64,000 nucleotides of DNA from Sphingomonas desiccabilis (GTDB lineage Bacteria > Pseudomonadota > Alphaproteobacteria > Sphingomonadales > Sphingomonadaceae), in assembly GCF_004135605.1 (NCBI RefSeq), contig NZ_SDPT01000002.1, forward strand, positions 930,001-994,000, written 5' to 3'. Positions 45,940 to 54,669 of this stretch are shown here, piece by piece (the first letter of the stretch is position 1; the number at the start of each line of letters is the position of its first letter). A program made the position numbers and the translations under genes. The notes below the pieces were generated by a model, which saw nothing but the letters and a program-made list of their open reading frames with translations, was not told the origin of the DNA and did no database searches.

Positions 45940-46716
45940 ATGGGGACGCGGTTCCGCATCGGTACTGCCGGCTGGTCAATCCCGCGCGAGGTCGCCGACG
46001 CGGTGCCGGGCGAGGGAACGCATCTCCAGCGCTACGCCCGCCACTTACTGGCAGCCGAGATCAACAGCAGTTTCCACCGCCCGCATCGGCCCGCAACCTA
46101 CGCGCGCTGGGCGGCTGGCGTCCCGCCGCACTTCCGCTTCTCGGTCAAGCTGCCGAAGACCATCACCCACCAGCACAAGCTGGTCGGATCCGGGGATCTG
46201 CTCGATCGCTTCGCGGACGAGGTGGCGGGCCTCGGAAGCAGTCGGGGGCCGACGCTCGTGCAACTGCCGCCCAGCCTTGCCTTCGAACCGGCAGCCGCGG
46301 CCGCGTTCTTCACGGAACTGGCCGGGCGGCTGGGGCCTGCCATCGTCTGCGAACCCCGGCATCCCAGCTGGTTCGAGGAAGCGGCCGAGCAGCTGCTCCG
46401 CGATCATGGGGTCGCGCGCGTGGCCGCCGACCCTGCGGTTCATCCCCGCGCGGCCGAGCCGGGCGGATGGGCCGGGCTGGCCTATTTCCGGCTGCACGGA
46501 TCGCCGGTCATCTATCGATCTTCCTACGTCGGTGCCGCGATCGCGCGCCTTCACGACGCGATGACCCCGGCGGCTATCAACGCCGCCGAGTGCTGGGCGA
46601 TCTTCGACAACACGGCGTCCGGCGCGGCTCTGCCCAACGCATTGCAGCTCATCGAGTCGTTCCGCACCGACAAGGATCGATCGACGGCATGGGGTGCAAC
46701 CATTTGGGATCGTTGA
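45940..46716 (+). CDS. DUF72 (YecE-like) protein
   Basis: A 258-residue DUF72 protein with a TIM-barrel fold. FRIGTAGWSIPR at the N-terminus, EINSSFHRPHRPATYARWA, FSVKLPKTITHQ and CEPRHPSW are the family signature; AYFRLHGSPVIY is another. Biochemical function is not established for the family. I use the ATG at 45940; one at 45916 would overlap the previous gene. Confidence 0.88.
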   Translation: MGTRFRIGTAGWSIPREVADAVPGEGTHLQRYARHLLAAEINSSFHRPHRPATYARWAAGVPPHFRFSVKLPKTITHQHKLVGSGDLLDRFADEVAGLGSSRGPTLVQLPPSLAFEPAAAAAFFTELAGRLGPAIVCEPRHPSWFEEAAEQLLRDHGVARVAADPAVHPRAAEPGGWAGLAYFRLHGSPVIYRSSYVGAAIARLHDAMTPAAINAAECWAIFDNTASGAALPNALQLIESFRTDKDRSTAWGATIWDR

Positions 46717-46786
46717 CGTTTCACATCCTCCAACTTGGCGGGGCAACCCTGCCCGCCATTTCCCGCCTCATTGTCCGCGAGCGTCC

Positions 46787-47644
46787 ATGCGTATCCTTGT
46801 CGCCGAGAGTGAGCCGCCCGCTGCCCGCGAGAAGCGGCGGGACAGTGTCGGCCGCAGTTCCGGCGAAACCTTCCTCAAGCGCTTGGGCACCCTGGCGCCC
46901 GACGCTAGCTGCGACCGGGTGAAGCCCGCCGACCGTGCAAGCAGCGTGCCCGGCTCCGTCGGCCTGCAAGGCTATGATGCGGTGTTCCTCACCGGTTCCC
47001 CGCTGCATCTGTACGAGGACACGCCGGAGACACGGCGCGAGCTCGACTTCATGCGAGCGGTTTTCCAGTCCGGCACGCCTGCCTTCGGCTCCTGCGCGGG
47101 GCTTCAGGTCGCGGTGGTTGCGGCGGGCGGCAGCGTGCGGGCGATGAAGGAGCGTCGGGAGGCGGGCTTCGCACGCAGGATCGCGCGCCGAACGGCGGGG
47201 GAGGGGCACCTCCTTCTCGACGGGCGCCCGCCGGTCTTCGATGCGCCGGCGATCCACACCGACGAAGTCGACGTGCTTCCGGAAGGTGCCCGGTTGCTGG
47301 CGTCGAACTCGGTGACGCGCGTCCAGGCAGCCGAGATCCGCCACGGGAACGGCATCTTCTGGGGCGTGCAATATCATCCCGAAATCTCGTTGCGCGAAGT
47401 CGCCGCTGCCCTTCGCCGCCAGTCGAAGGACCTGATCGAACACGGCCTCGCCCTCGACGAACGGGACGTGGAAGGCCATGCCGCGCTGGTGGACGGGCTG
47501 CACCGGGAGCCGGAACGGCGCGACCTCGCGTGGCGGCTGGGGCTGAATGAGCAGGTGACCGACGAGCGTGCGCGCATGACGGAGCTGCGCAACTTCCTCA
47601 CTCATCTGGTGCTGCCGACCCGCTCCGCCCGGGGCCGCGCCTGA
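46787..47644 (+). CDS. class I glutamine amidotransferase-like protein
   Basis: A 285-residue protein with a class I GATase fold, similar in pattern to GMP-synthase-like stand-alone amidotransferases. The nucleophile is Cys103 in FGSCAGLQ, and the His-Glu of the triad lie in WGVQYHPEIS. The family hydrolyses glutamine or gamma-glutamyl compounds. The last ~60 residues are an extra helical tail. No synthase partner is adjacent, so its acceptor is unknown. Confidence 0.85.
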   Translation: MRILVAESEPPAAREKRRDSVGRSSGETFLKRLGTLAPDASCDRVKPADRASSVPGSVGLQGYDAVFLTGSPLHLYEDTPETRRELDFMRAVFQSGTPAFGSCAGLQVAVVAAGGSVRAMKERREAGFARRIARRTAGEGHLLLDGRPPVFDAPAIHTDEVDVLPEGARLLASNSVTRVQAAEIRHGNGIFWGVQYHPEISLREVAAALRRQSKDLIEHGLALDERDVEGHAALVDGLHREPERRDLAWRLGLNEQVTDERARMTELRNFLTHLVLPTRSARGRA

Positions 47645-47735
47645 GCGCGGCCGACGTCCGCCGGTCCTTCCGGCGCATTCGTGCGTTGAGCCTCGGCTTT
47701 GCCGCCATCACCTTTCCGGAAGGGAACCGTCCGAC

Positions 47736-48401
47736 GTGAAATATCGAGCCGTATTCTTCGACGTCGACGGGACGCTGGTCGACAGCAACGACATGCACGT
47801 GCTCGCCTGGGAGGAAGCATTCCGGAGCATCGAAGCCGATTTCGACCGCGCGACCATCCACGGCCAGATCGGCAAGGGCAAGGACATGCTGGTGCCGACG
47901 CTCATCCCCGATGCGGACGCGGAGCTGATCGAGCAGCTTGGGGAGGCGCATGGCGCGGTCTTCAAGCCCGACCTGCTGGAACAGGTGCGGCCGTTTCCCG
48001 GCGCGCATGACCTGCTCGCCCGGGTCCATGCGGCGGGCCAGGCGGTGGTGCTTGCCTCGTCCGCATCGGCCGAGGAGGTCGATCACTATCTCGATCTCCT
48101 CGATGCACGCGGCCTGGTCCACGCCAGCACGAGCTCCGGGGACGTCGAACATACCAAGCCGGCGCCCGACATCTACGCGGCTGCACTGAAGAAGGTGGCG
48201 CCACTGTCCGCAGAGGAGGTGTTGGTGGTCGGCGACAGCCCCTATGACGTGGAGGCTGCCAGCAAATGCGGCATCGCGACCATCGCGTTGCTGTCGGGCA
48301 AGTTCCCCGAGAAGACGCTCCGCGAAGCAGGCGCAATCGCGATCTATGACGATGTCGCGGCGCTGCTTGCGGAGTATGACCGCTCCCCGTTGGGGCGCTG
48401 A
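47736..48401 (+). CDS. HAD-superfamily phosphatase (beta-phosphoglucomutase-like)
   Basis: A 221-residue HAD hydrolase. Motif I is FFDVDGTLVDSND with the nucleophile Asp, motif II is VLASSAS, the Lys is in HTKPAPDIY and motif IV is VVGDSPYDVEAA. The helical cap between residues 15 and 80 places it in subfamily I with phosphoglycolate phosphatase and beta-phosphoglucomutase. It starts with GTG at 47736 behind GGAAGGG. Confidence 0.88.
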   Translation: MKYRAVFFDVDGTLVDSNDMHVLAWEEAFRSIEADFDRATIHGQIGKGKDMLVPTLIPDADAELIEQLGEAHGAVFKPDLLEQVRPFPGAHDLLARVHAAGQAVVLASSASAEEVDHYLDLLDARGLVHASTSSGDVEHTKPAPDIYAAALKKVAPLSAEEVLVVGDSPYDVEAASKCGIATIALLSGKFPEKTLREAGAIAIYDDVAALLAEYDRSPLGR

Positions 48402-48405
48402 GCAG

Positions 48406-49284
48406 ATGTCCGGCTCCCGCAACGACGACCTGCGAGGCGAGGCGAGCCCAGAGGCCGAGCCCGTGGATGGTCTTTCGGACGACGAGGTCGACTCCGTCGA
48501 CGAGCGCCGCTCGGGCTCGCCCAAGGTCGTCCACGAAGTCATCCGCCTCCAAGGGGACGAGGAGCTCGGAAGGCCGCTGGCCTCGCTGCTCTTCTCGGGC
48601 TTTGCCGCGGGGGTCGCGATCAGCGCGTCCATCCTGGCCGAGGCGTTTCTGCACGAGCGGCTGCCCGAGGCGCCTTGGGCAGAGCTGGTGTCATCGCTCG
48701 GCTATTCGGTTGGGTTCGTGATCGTGATCATGGGCAACCTTCAACTGTTCACGGAGAATACGGTGACGGCGGTCCTTCCGCTTGCCACCCATCCCACGCG
48801 GCGGAACCTCGGCCGGCTGCTTCGGCTCTGGGCGGCCGTATTCGCCGCCAACATGGCCGGCACGTTGTTCGTGGCCTTGCTTGTCTCTCGCCAGATCATC
48901 GTCGGGCCCGAGCAACTCTCCGCCACGCTCGAGGTCTCGCGTTCGGTGCTCCGGCACGATGCGATGGCGACGCTCATGCTCGGCATGCCTGCCGGCTTCC
49001 TGGTCGCGTCGATCGCGTGGATCCTGCCCAACGCCCGGGGCAGCGAGTTCTGGGTGATCGTCCTGATCACCTATGTGATCGCGCTGGGCGGCTTCACCCA
49101 TGTGGTCGCGGGATCGGGAGAGGCCTGGCTGCTGTGGCTGCACGGAGAGGTGGGTCTTTCCGACGCCGTCGGCCGCCTCATCCTGCCGTCGCTGTTGGGC
49201 AACATCATCGGCGGCACGGGCCTCTTCGCGGTGCTCGCGCACGGGCAGGTGCACGGGGAGCTCGACCCGGGCGAAGACGAATAG
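48406..49284 (+). CDS. formate/nitrite transporter family protein
   Basis: A 292-residue FNT-type channel. A hydrophilic N-terminal tail of about 55 residues rich in Asp and Glu is followed by six helices with SGFAAGVAISASILAEAFL, GFVIVIMGNLQLFTENTVT and LGNIIGGTGLFAVLAHGQV. The long acidic tail is typical of the YfdC-like branch rather than FocA/NirC. It starts 4 bp after the HAD gene. The transported anion is unknown. Confidence 0.87.
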   Translation: MSGSRNDDLRGEASPEAEPVDGLSDDEVDSVDERRSGSPKVVHEVIRLQGDEELGRPLASLLFSGFAAGVAISASILAEAFLHERLPEAPWAELVSSLGYSVGFVIVIMGNLQLFTENTVTAVLPLATHPTRRNLGRLLRLWAAVFAANMAGTLFVALLVSRQIIVGPEQLSATLEVSRSVLRHDAMATLMLGMPAGFLVASIAWILPNARGSEFWVIVLITYVIALGGFTHVVAGSGEAWLLWLHGEVGLSDAVGRLILPSLLGNIIGGTGLFAVLAHGQVHGELDPGEDE

Positions 49285-49334
49285 CGGCAGTTCCTCCGGC
49301 CGGAACCCTAGCGCCGGCCAGGCGTCTGCATGGG

Positions 49335-49568
49335 ATGGCAAGGTTCAGGCACCTGACCGGGATCGCCGTCCTGGCGCCCGCGGCGCTCCTTCCGATGCCG
49401 GCGCTCGCATGCACCCTGTGTCATTCGCCGCAGGCGGCCTCGGTGCGCGAACGCCTGCTGGCGGCCGACCTCTGGTGGAATGCATGCGCGGTCGCATTGC
49501 CGCTGATGCTCCTGCTCTCGGTGGTCGCTCTGGTCGTCCGGGAGCCCGGGAAAAGGTCTCAGCCATGA
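49335..49568 (+). CDS. exported miniprotein with a CxxCH haem-c motif and one membrane helix
   Basis: A 77-residue protein. A signal peptide ends at PALA, followed directly by CTLCHSPQAASVRERL, a CxxCH haem-c attachment motif, and a membrane helix (ALPLMLLLSVVALVV). The stop overlaps the DUF2243 start by 4 bp. The layout suggests a membrane-anchored periplasmic haem or metal site. No axial-ligand Met or His follows clearly, so haem binding is not certain. Confidence 0.65.
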   Translation: MARFRHLTGIAVLAPAALLPMPALACTLCHSPQAASVRERLLAADLWWNACAVALPLMLLLSVVALVVREPGKRSQP

Positions 49569-50026
49569 TCGCCAGCCGTCGCCCGCTTCTGTCCGCCGGC
49601 CTTGCGCTCGGCATCGGCATGGGCGGCTTCGTGGATGGGATAGTGTTCCACCAGATCCTGCAGTTTCACAACATGCTGTCCGCCCGGATCCCGAACACCG
49701 ACTATGTGGGCGCCAAGGTGAACATGGTGTGGGACGGCTTCTTCCACGCGGGCGTCTGGACGATCACGGCCATAGGTATCGCGCTTCTCTGGCGCGCGGG
49801 CCGTCGGGAGGGTGCCGACCTCTCCGGAGGCCTCCTCGCCGGGAGCCTGCTGATCGGCTGGGGCCTGTTCAACCTGGTCGAAGGGGTGATCGACCACCAC
49901 CTCCTGCAACTCCACCACGTCTACGAACCAAGCGGGCTCTCCGCCTGGGATGGCCTGTTCCTGCTGTGGGGAGCAGGGATGGTCGCGGGCGGCTGGTGGC
50001 TGTGCCGGCACGGCCGAGAGCATTGA
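49565..50026 (+). CDS. DUF2243 membrane protein
   Basis: A 153-residue integral membrane protein with four helices and the DUF2243 patterns GGFVDGIVFHQILQFHNM and EGVIDHHLLQLHHV. The repeated His residues (HQ, FHN, DHH, LHH) are suited to metal or haem binding, but no function is established. It is coupled to the CxxCH miniprotein by a 4-bp overlap. Confidence 0.87.
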   Translation: MIASRRPLLSAGLALGIGMGGFVDGIVFHQILQFHNMLSARIPNTDYVGAKVNMVWDGFFHAGVWTITAIGIALLWRAGRREGADLSGGLLAGSLLIGWGLFNLVEGVIDHHLLQLHHVYEPSGLSAWDGLFLLWGAGMVAGGWWLCRHGREH

Positions 50027-50246
50027 ATGCCCGCCACGCGTCCAGGCCGGCCGCAACGCTTCCGACCTCGCTGCGTTCTGGACCGGACGAGCGCGCTTTC
50101 AGGCACTCCCGCTCTGGCGCGTCCAGGAATCTCCGCGATGCCGGCGATGAACGATCGTGGCCCGTCCAGCCCCCGCTGAAGAGCCGTTTCCAACACCACA
50201 GGCGCCGGAAACGATGTTCCGGCCGATGACGCAAGGAGCCCGCCCA
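50027..50246. other. 220-bp intergenic region
   Basis: No convincing gene. A perfect inverted repeat GCCGGAA / TTCCGGC with a 6-nt loop lies at 50204-50223, 24 bp before the glutaredoxin ATG, and could be a regulatory site. Confidence 0.35.
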
Positions 50247-50495
50247 ATGAGTACGCAACGCAAGGCAACGCTGTATCGCATGGTGCTGCCGGAACACACC
50301 TGCCCCTTCGGCGTGCGCGCCAAGGCCATGCTGGAAGCCGCCGGCTACGAGGTCGAGGACCATCTGCTCCGGTCCCGCGAGGAAGTGGACCGGTACCAGG
50401 AGGAGCAGGGGGTCTCCACCACCCCACAGGTGTTCATCGACGGGGAGCGGATCGGCGGCAGCGACGACCTGGAGCGCTTCCTTGCCAGCAGCTGA
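50247..50495 (+). CDS. monothiol-type glutaredoxin
   Basis: An 82-residue glutaredoxin with the active site CPFG (Cys19), so only one thiol. VSTTPQVFIDGERIGGSDDL holds the cis-Pro and glutathione-binding loop. Length is that of GrxC-type small glutaredoxins. AAGGAG precedes the ATG at 50247. Its last 14 bases overlap the patatin gene. Confidence 0.88.
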   Translation: MSTQRKATLYRMVLPEHTCPFGVRAKAMLEAAGYEVEDHLLRSREEVDRYQEEQGVSTTPQVFIDGERIGGSDDLERFLASS

Positions 50496-51552
50496 TCTCC
50501 AAACGGCGGTGCCGGATCCGAAGATCGTCCTGGTGCTCGGCGGCGGCAATGCGCTCGGCGCCTATCATGCCGGCCTGTACGAAGCGTTGCACGAAGGCGG
50601 CGTCGTGCCCGCATGGATCGTCGGCACCTCGATCGGTGCGGTGACGGGGGCGATCATCGCCGGCAATCGCCCGGAGTATCGATTGGACCGCCTCCGCAAG
50701 TTCTGGCGTCCGGCGGACGAGCGGGGTTGGCCCATGCCTGGGGACGTAATGCCGGAGGGTTGGCGCCGGACTGGGGCCGTGATCGAGACGTTGATGGCAG
50801 GTCGCGCCGGGATGTTCGGTCCACTCGGCTCCTATCCTGCGTGGTGGCACCGTGATCAGAGTGCGAGCTCGCCCGCCGTCTATGACACGCAGGCGCTGAG
50901 CACCACGCTTCAAGACCTCGTCGACTTCGACCTGCTCAATCACGGCTCCATGCGTTTCACCGCCGTCGCGGTCGACGTGGAGACGGGCGAGGAGGTTCTG
51001 CTGGATAGCGCGCGGCAGCGGCTGACGGCCGATCATGTCCGCGCGAGCGCAGCCCTGCTCACCGCCTATCCGGCGGTGGAAGTCGAGGGACGCCTCCTGG
51101 GAGACGGCGGACTGTCGATGAACCTGCCGATCGATCCGGTGATGCTCGATCCGGAGTCCACGCCAGTCCTGTGCATCGCCTCGGACCTTCTTCCGCTTTC
51201 CTCCCGCCGCCCCCAGACCATCGGAGAGGTTGCCGGGCGGATGCAGGATCTCGCGTTCGCGGCACAGTCCCGCCGGACGCTTACGCGCTGGCGCGCCTTC
51301 TTCGAAAGCGGCTGTCCGGGGCGGGAGACGTGCCGCTCAGTAGCGCTGGTGACCACGGCCTATCGTGATCAGGAGCAAGAGGTCGCCGGCAAGGCGATGG
51401 ACTTCTCTCCGCAGTCGGTGCTGCAGCGGTGGAACAGCGGACGTCGGGATGGCGGTGCACTCGTGCATCAATTGCGATCTGGAGAAATCGCCGTCGAGCA
51501 TGATGGTATGACCATTCATGATGCTGCCGGGGATGGCAGGATCTCTGCTTGA
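50482..51552 (+). CDS. patatin-like phospholipase
   Basis: A 356-residue patatin-fold acyl hydrolase with a Ser-Asp dyad: LVLGGGNALGAYHAG is the oxyanion loop, Ser50 lies in GTSIG and the Asp is in LLGDGGLSMN. It begins with TTG at 50482, 14 bp before the glutaredoxin stop, giving translational coupling. No signal peptide is seen. The C-terminal 60 residues are not part of the patatin core. Confidence 0.88.
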   Translation: MPAADLQTAVPDPKIVLVLGGGNALGAYHAGLYEALHEGGVVPAWIVGTSIGAVTGAIIAGNRPEYRLDRLRKFWRPADERGWPMPGDVMPEGWRRTGAVIETLMAGRAGMFGPLGSYPAWWHRDQSASSPAVYDTQALSTTLQDLVDFDLLNHGSMRFTAVAVDVETGEEVLLDSARQRLTADHVRASAALLTAYPAVEVEGRLLGDGGLSMNLPIDPVMLDPESTPVLCIASDLLPLSSRRPQTIGEVAGRMQDLAFAAQSRRTLTRWRAFFESGCPGRETCRSVALVTTAYRDQEQEVAGKAMDFSPQSVLQRWNSGRRDGGALVHQLRSGEIAVEHDGMTIHDAAGDGRISA

Positions 51553-51589
51553 GCTAATCTACGTTAAAAGGTTCCATCTATTTGTCGCA

Positions 51590-51611
51590 TGTTCCCTTTT
51601 CTGTGGGAACA
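51590..51611. promoter_or_regulatory. spaced palindrome upstream of the 740-residue gene
   Basis: TGTTCCC and GGGAACA pair perfectly across eight bases, 53 bp before the ATG at 51665. No T-run follows, so an operator is more likely than a terminator. Confidence 0.4.
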
Positions 51612-51664
51612 ACCCGATTGCTGGCGAGATTGAGGACAGCGCATAGCAGATCAGGGAGGTGTTG

Positions 51665-53887
51665 ATGGCAACAACGGCGATCTCGAAGGAGATGCTGCCA
51701 GTGAGCCCCTACCTCCTGGCGCTGCGAGAGGATCTCCGTCGCCCCAGAAAGCCGCTTGCCCGATTCCGCTCGGGGGAGCTCGAGGTGGAGGTGATCGCCG
51801 CTCAGGACGGTGTCTTTGCGATCGTACGGCGTCCCAGCAAAGGGGCGCTCGCACTGCGGGCCGCCTTTATCGCGGCGCCGTTCGAATGTGAGGTGCTGGA
51901 TGCCCGGCCCGGCGAATCGGCTCGCCTTCGGGTGACCAGCGGCATGGGGGAACACCGCATTGTCTTCTCGATCGGGTCGGAGGCGCTGGAGATCCTGCGC
52001 ATCACCGTTTGTCTGACCCCTGAAACGTCGATCCTCATCCCTTTTGCGCCGCGGGACCTCTATCCCCTCGGGCGCGAGGATGATCCGGTTGCCGCAAGCG
52101 GCACGGTCGAAGCGGCCCAGCGGCACTTGAACGGGGGGCTGATCTACTTTCGCATCGAGGAGCCGGACTTCGGCAACGTTCTGTACTTCCAGAACCTGAC
52201 CGCGCTGAACGACTACTACCTCGACACGGGCACCAAGCCGGATGGGGTAGTGGGCGGGGAATGGCCAGAACTCGGCTATCTCCTGCCGACGCCCGAGCGC
52301 GACCAGGATCCGGCGTCCGCGGCGCTGGAGCCGGGCAAGACCGTCACGATCTCCGACGCGATCGTGGTGTTCCGCTACATGGCGCCGCCGGACGAACGGG
52401 AGTCCGCGCGCCAGTTCATCCAGATGCTGGGCGCCGCTTACAAGGCCCTGGAGCTTCCGCGGGTCGAATATCGCGACTGGGCGGATCGAGCGGAACGTGC
52501 TGCCCGTGACCTGGCCGAAGCGCCGGAGGCGACCGTCCGCCACTATGGGCACCGCTACGTCCATCCGTATACCGCAGCGGAGTATCCCGACATCATGGTG
52601 CAGATGTCGGTGATCACCGCCCTGCATGACTGGGGCAAGTGGCGGGGCGAACCGCATCCCCTGGAAGCCGAGCTGAAGGCCGGGCTGCACAAGTTCTACG
52701 ATCCCAAGCTTGCCACGCTGCGGCGCTATCTTCCCAACGTCGGCAAGGACAAGGACGCCGATGCGGTCGACAGCTGGTACCTGTACCACCCGCTGCTCAA
52801 CCTCGGCATCCTGGCGCTGGACGGCGACGCGGATGCGCGGGAGCTGTTCCTGTCCTCGCTCGAGTACGGCATTCGGGCCGGGCACCACTTCGAATACCGC
52901 TGGCCGATCCAGTACAACGTCACCGACTTCTCCATCATCGAGAAGACCGCGCCTGCCGATGGGCGGGGGCAGACGGACGTGGGCGGCATCTACGCCTGGG
53001 TCATGCTGCAGGCGTTCGAATTGACGGACGACAAGCGCTATCTGGACGAGGCGCGCGCCGCGATCGAAGCGGCGATCGGGCTGCGATTCAACATCAACTA
53101 CCAGGCCAATCTGACTGCCTGGGGCGCTGCCGCCTGCATGCGCCTGTGGCGGATCACCAATCGCGAAGTCTATCTCCAGCAGAGCTACGTCTACCTGGCG
53201 AGCTTCTTCCACAATTGCGTGTTGTGGGACAGCCGGATTGGCCATGCCGAGCATTACGAGACCTTCCTTGGTGTCACCTGCCTTCAGGATGCGCCGTACA
53301 TGGCGATGTACGAGTGCTTCGACACCTTCGTCGCGTTCGAGCGGTTCCTGAACGACAGCGGCCCGGAACTCGAACCCGAAGCGCGCATGCTGATCAGCGA
53401 ATACTGCAAATATGTCCTGTCACGTGCCTGGTACTATTACCCGGACGCACTGCCGCCGGAGGCAGTGTCGGACACGCAGCGGGAGCCCAACGGGCACATC
53501 GACCCGAAGCTCTCCTTTCCTGTCGAAGACCTGTATCCCGACGGGCAGCAGGCCGGGCAGGTGGGCCAGGAGGTCTATGGCGCGGGCGCTGCGTTCATCT
53601 TCGCATCGCGGGCCTTCCACGACATTGAGGACGCCCCCTTCCGGATTTACTGCGACTATCTGGTGCGGGGGATCGAGCGGACCGGTGAGCGCGCCGTGAC
53701 GATCATGCTCGATGGGGTGGAGACCTGCACCGCCAATCTTCGGCTCGTGCGGCTCAAGCGGCGCAAGCTCCCCAAGAGCAGCATCACCACCGCGGGCGGT
53801 GATGCGATCCGCCCCCACAGCAGCTCGGAAGACCGCACCGACTACAACGTGCCGGCCAACGGCCGCATCGTCCTCAGCTGGGAATAA
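51665..53887 (+). CDS. large alpha/alpha-toroid-like protein of unknown function
   Basis: A 740-residue protein I do not recognise by name. The N-terminal ~270 residues look like beta-sandwich. From about 300 a helical part rich in Trp and Tyr has patterns of six-hairpin glycosidase-like toroids (DSWYLYHPLLNLGILALDGD, GIYAWVMLQAFELTDDKRYL, AWGAAACMRLWRITN). No signal peptide is present, so it acts in the cytoplasm. GGGAGG precedes the ATG. It starts an operon with an SDR, an MDR and a second SDR, which suggests work on a sugar, uronate or cyclitol; this is inference. Confidence 0.6.
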   Translation: MATTAISKEMLPVSPYLLALREDLRRPRKPLARFRSGELEVEVIAAQDGVFAIVRRPSKGALALRAAFIAAPFECEVLDARPGESARLRVTSGMGEHRIVFSIGSEALEILRITVCLTPETSILIPFAPRDLYPLGREDDPVAASGTVEAAQRHLNGGLIYFRIEEPDFGNVLYFQNLTALNDYYLDTGTKPDGVVGGEWPELGYLLPTPERDQDPASAALEPGKTVTISDAIVVFRYMAPPDERESARQFIQMLGAAYKALELPRVEYRDWADRAERAARDLAEAPEATVRHYGHRYVHPYTAAEYPDIMVQMSVITALHDWGKWRGEPHPLEAELKAGLHKFYDPKLATLRRYLPNVGKDKDADAVDSWYLYHPLLNLGILALDGDADARELFLSSLEYGIRAGHHFEYRWPIQYNVTDFSIIEKTAPADGRGQTDVGGIYAWVMLQAFELTDDKRYLDEARAAIEAAIGLRFNINYQANLTAWGAAACMRLWRITNREVYLQQSYVYLASFFHNCVLWDSRIGHAEHYETFLGVTCLQDAPYMAMYECFDTFVAFERFLNDSGPELEPEARMLISEYCKYVLSRAWYYYPDALPPEAVSDTQREPNGHIDPKLSFPVEDLYPDGQQAGQVGQEVYGAGAAFIFASRAFHDIEDAPFRIYCDYLVRGIERTGERAVTIMLDGVETCTANLRLVRLKRRKLPKSSITTAGGDAIRPHSSSEDRTDYNVPANGRIVLSWE

Positions 53888-53889
53888 TC

Positions 53890-54630
53890 ATGGCGATCGA
53901 ACACACTTCGCTTGCGGGCAAGCGCATCCTTTTGACGGGCGGTACCACCGGCATCGGTCGCGCGACCCTCGCACTTCTTGCCGGGCAAGGCGCTCGCATC
54001 CTGACCTTCGGGCGAAACCAGCACGCGCTCGATCAGGCGCTGGAAAGCGCCGGCGGCGGTGGCGACCTGTTCGGCATCACGGCGGACGCGGCGACCAAGG
54101 AGGGGATCGAGGCCGTCTTCCAGGCTGTCGACGAAAAGCTCGGCGGCGTCGACATGCTGGTCGCCTGCGCGGCACTGGGCGCCGATCCGCTGGACGAGAT
54201 GGCGGACGAAGACTGGCGCTACGTGGTCCAGACCAACCTGGTTGGGTATCTCGCGTCGGCCAAGGCGGCGATGACGCGCATGGAGGCACAGGGCGGCGGG
54301 CACCTGCTCTTCGTCGGGTCGATCAGCACCGAGATCAAGGCGGAGGGCGAGAGCGTCTATTCCGCGACCAAGGCCGGGGTCCAGGCGTTTGCCGAAACCC
54401 TTCGCAAGGAAGTCGCGGACAAGAACATCAAGGTCAGCGTGATCCAGCCAGGCTCGGTCGACACCGACATGCAGGAGTGCAGCCCGGAAGAGAAGCAGGA
54501 AGCGGTGGCCAAGCAGGAGATGCTCCAGGCCGAGGAGATTGCCGAGGCGATCCTGTTCGTCCTCAGCCGCTCCTCGGCCTGCGACGTCGTCAATCTGCGG
54601 ATCGAGCCCCGCGTGCAGAAGACGAGCTGA
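53890..54630 (+). CDS. short-chain dehydrogenase/reductase (paralogue A)
   Basis: A 246-residue SDR: LLTGGTTGIGRATLA for the cofactor, VACAALG in place of the usual NNAG, Ser in FVGSIST and the pair Tyr-Lys in YSATKAG. It is a close paralogue of the SDR at 55719; both have GSIS--IKA-GESVY and end in -LRIEP---K--. It starts 2 bp after the 740-residue gene. The two SDRs and the enclosed MDR likely carry out sequential or epimerising oxidations of one substrate. Confidence 0.88.
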   Translation: MAIEHTSLAGKRILLTGGTTGIGRATLALLAGQGARILTFGRNQHALDQALESAGGGGDLFGITADAATKEGIEAVFQAVDEKLGGVDMLVACAALGADPLDEMADEDWRYVVQTNLVGYLASAKAAMTRMEAQGGGHLLFVGSISTEIKAEGESVYSATKAGVQAFAETLRKEVADKNIKVSVIQPGSVDTDMQECSPEEKQEAVAKQEMLQAEEIAEAILFVLSRSSACDVVNLRIEPRVQKTS

Positions 54631-54669
54631 AGTTCCCGCCCCATCGCATAACAAGGAGCCGGCCGCTCG

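Noticed and set aside
47659-47675. hairpin CGCCGG-TCCTT-CCGGCG between the amidotransferase and HAD genes
   Set aside because: No T-run follows and such short GC stems are common by chance in this base composition.
49302-49326. GGAAC-N16-CGTC resembling an EcfG-type general stress promoter before the CxxCH miniprotein
   Set aside because: The -10 half does not fit CGTT, the start would leave almost no leader, and other nearby stress-like genes lack the motif.
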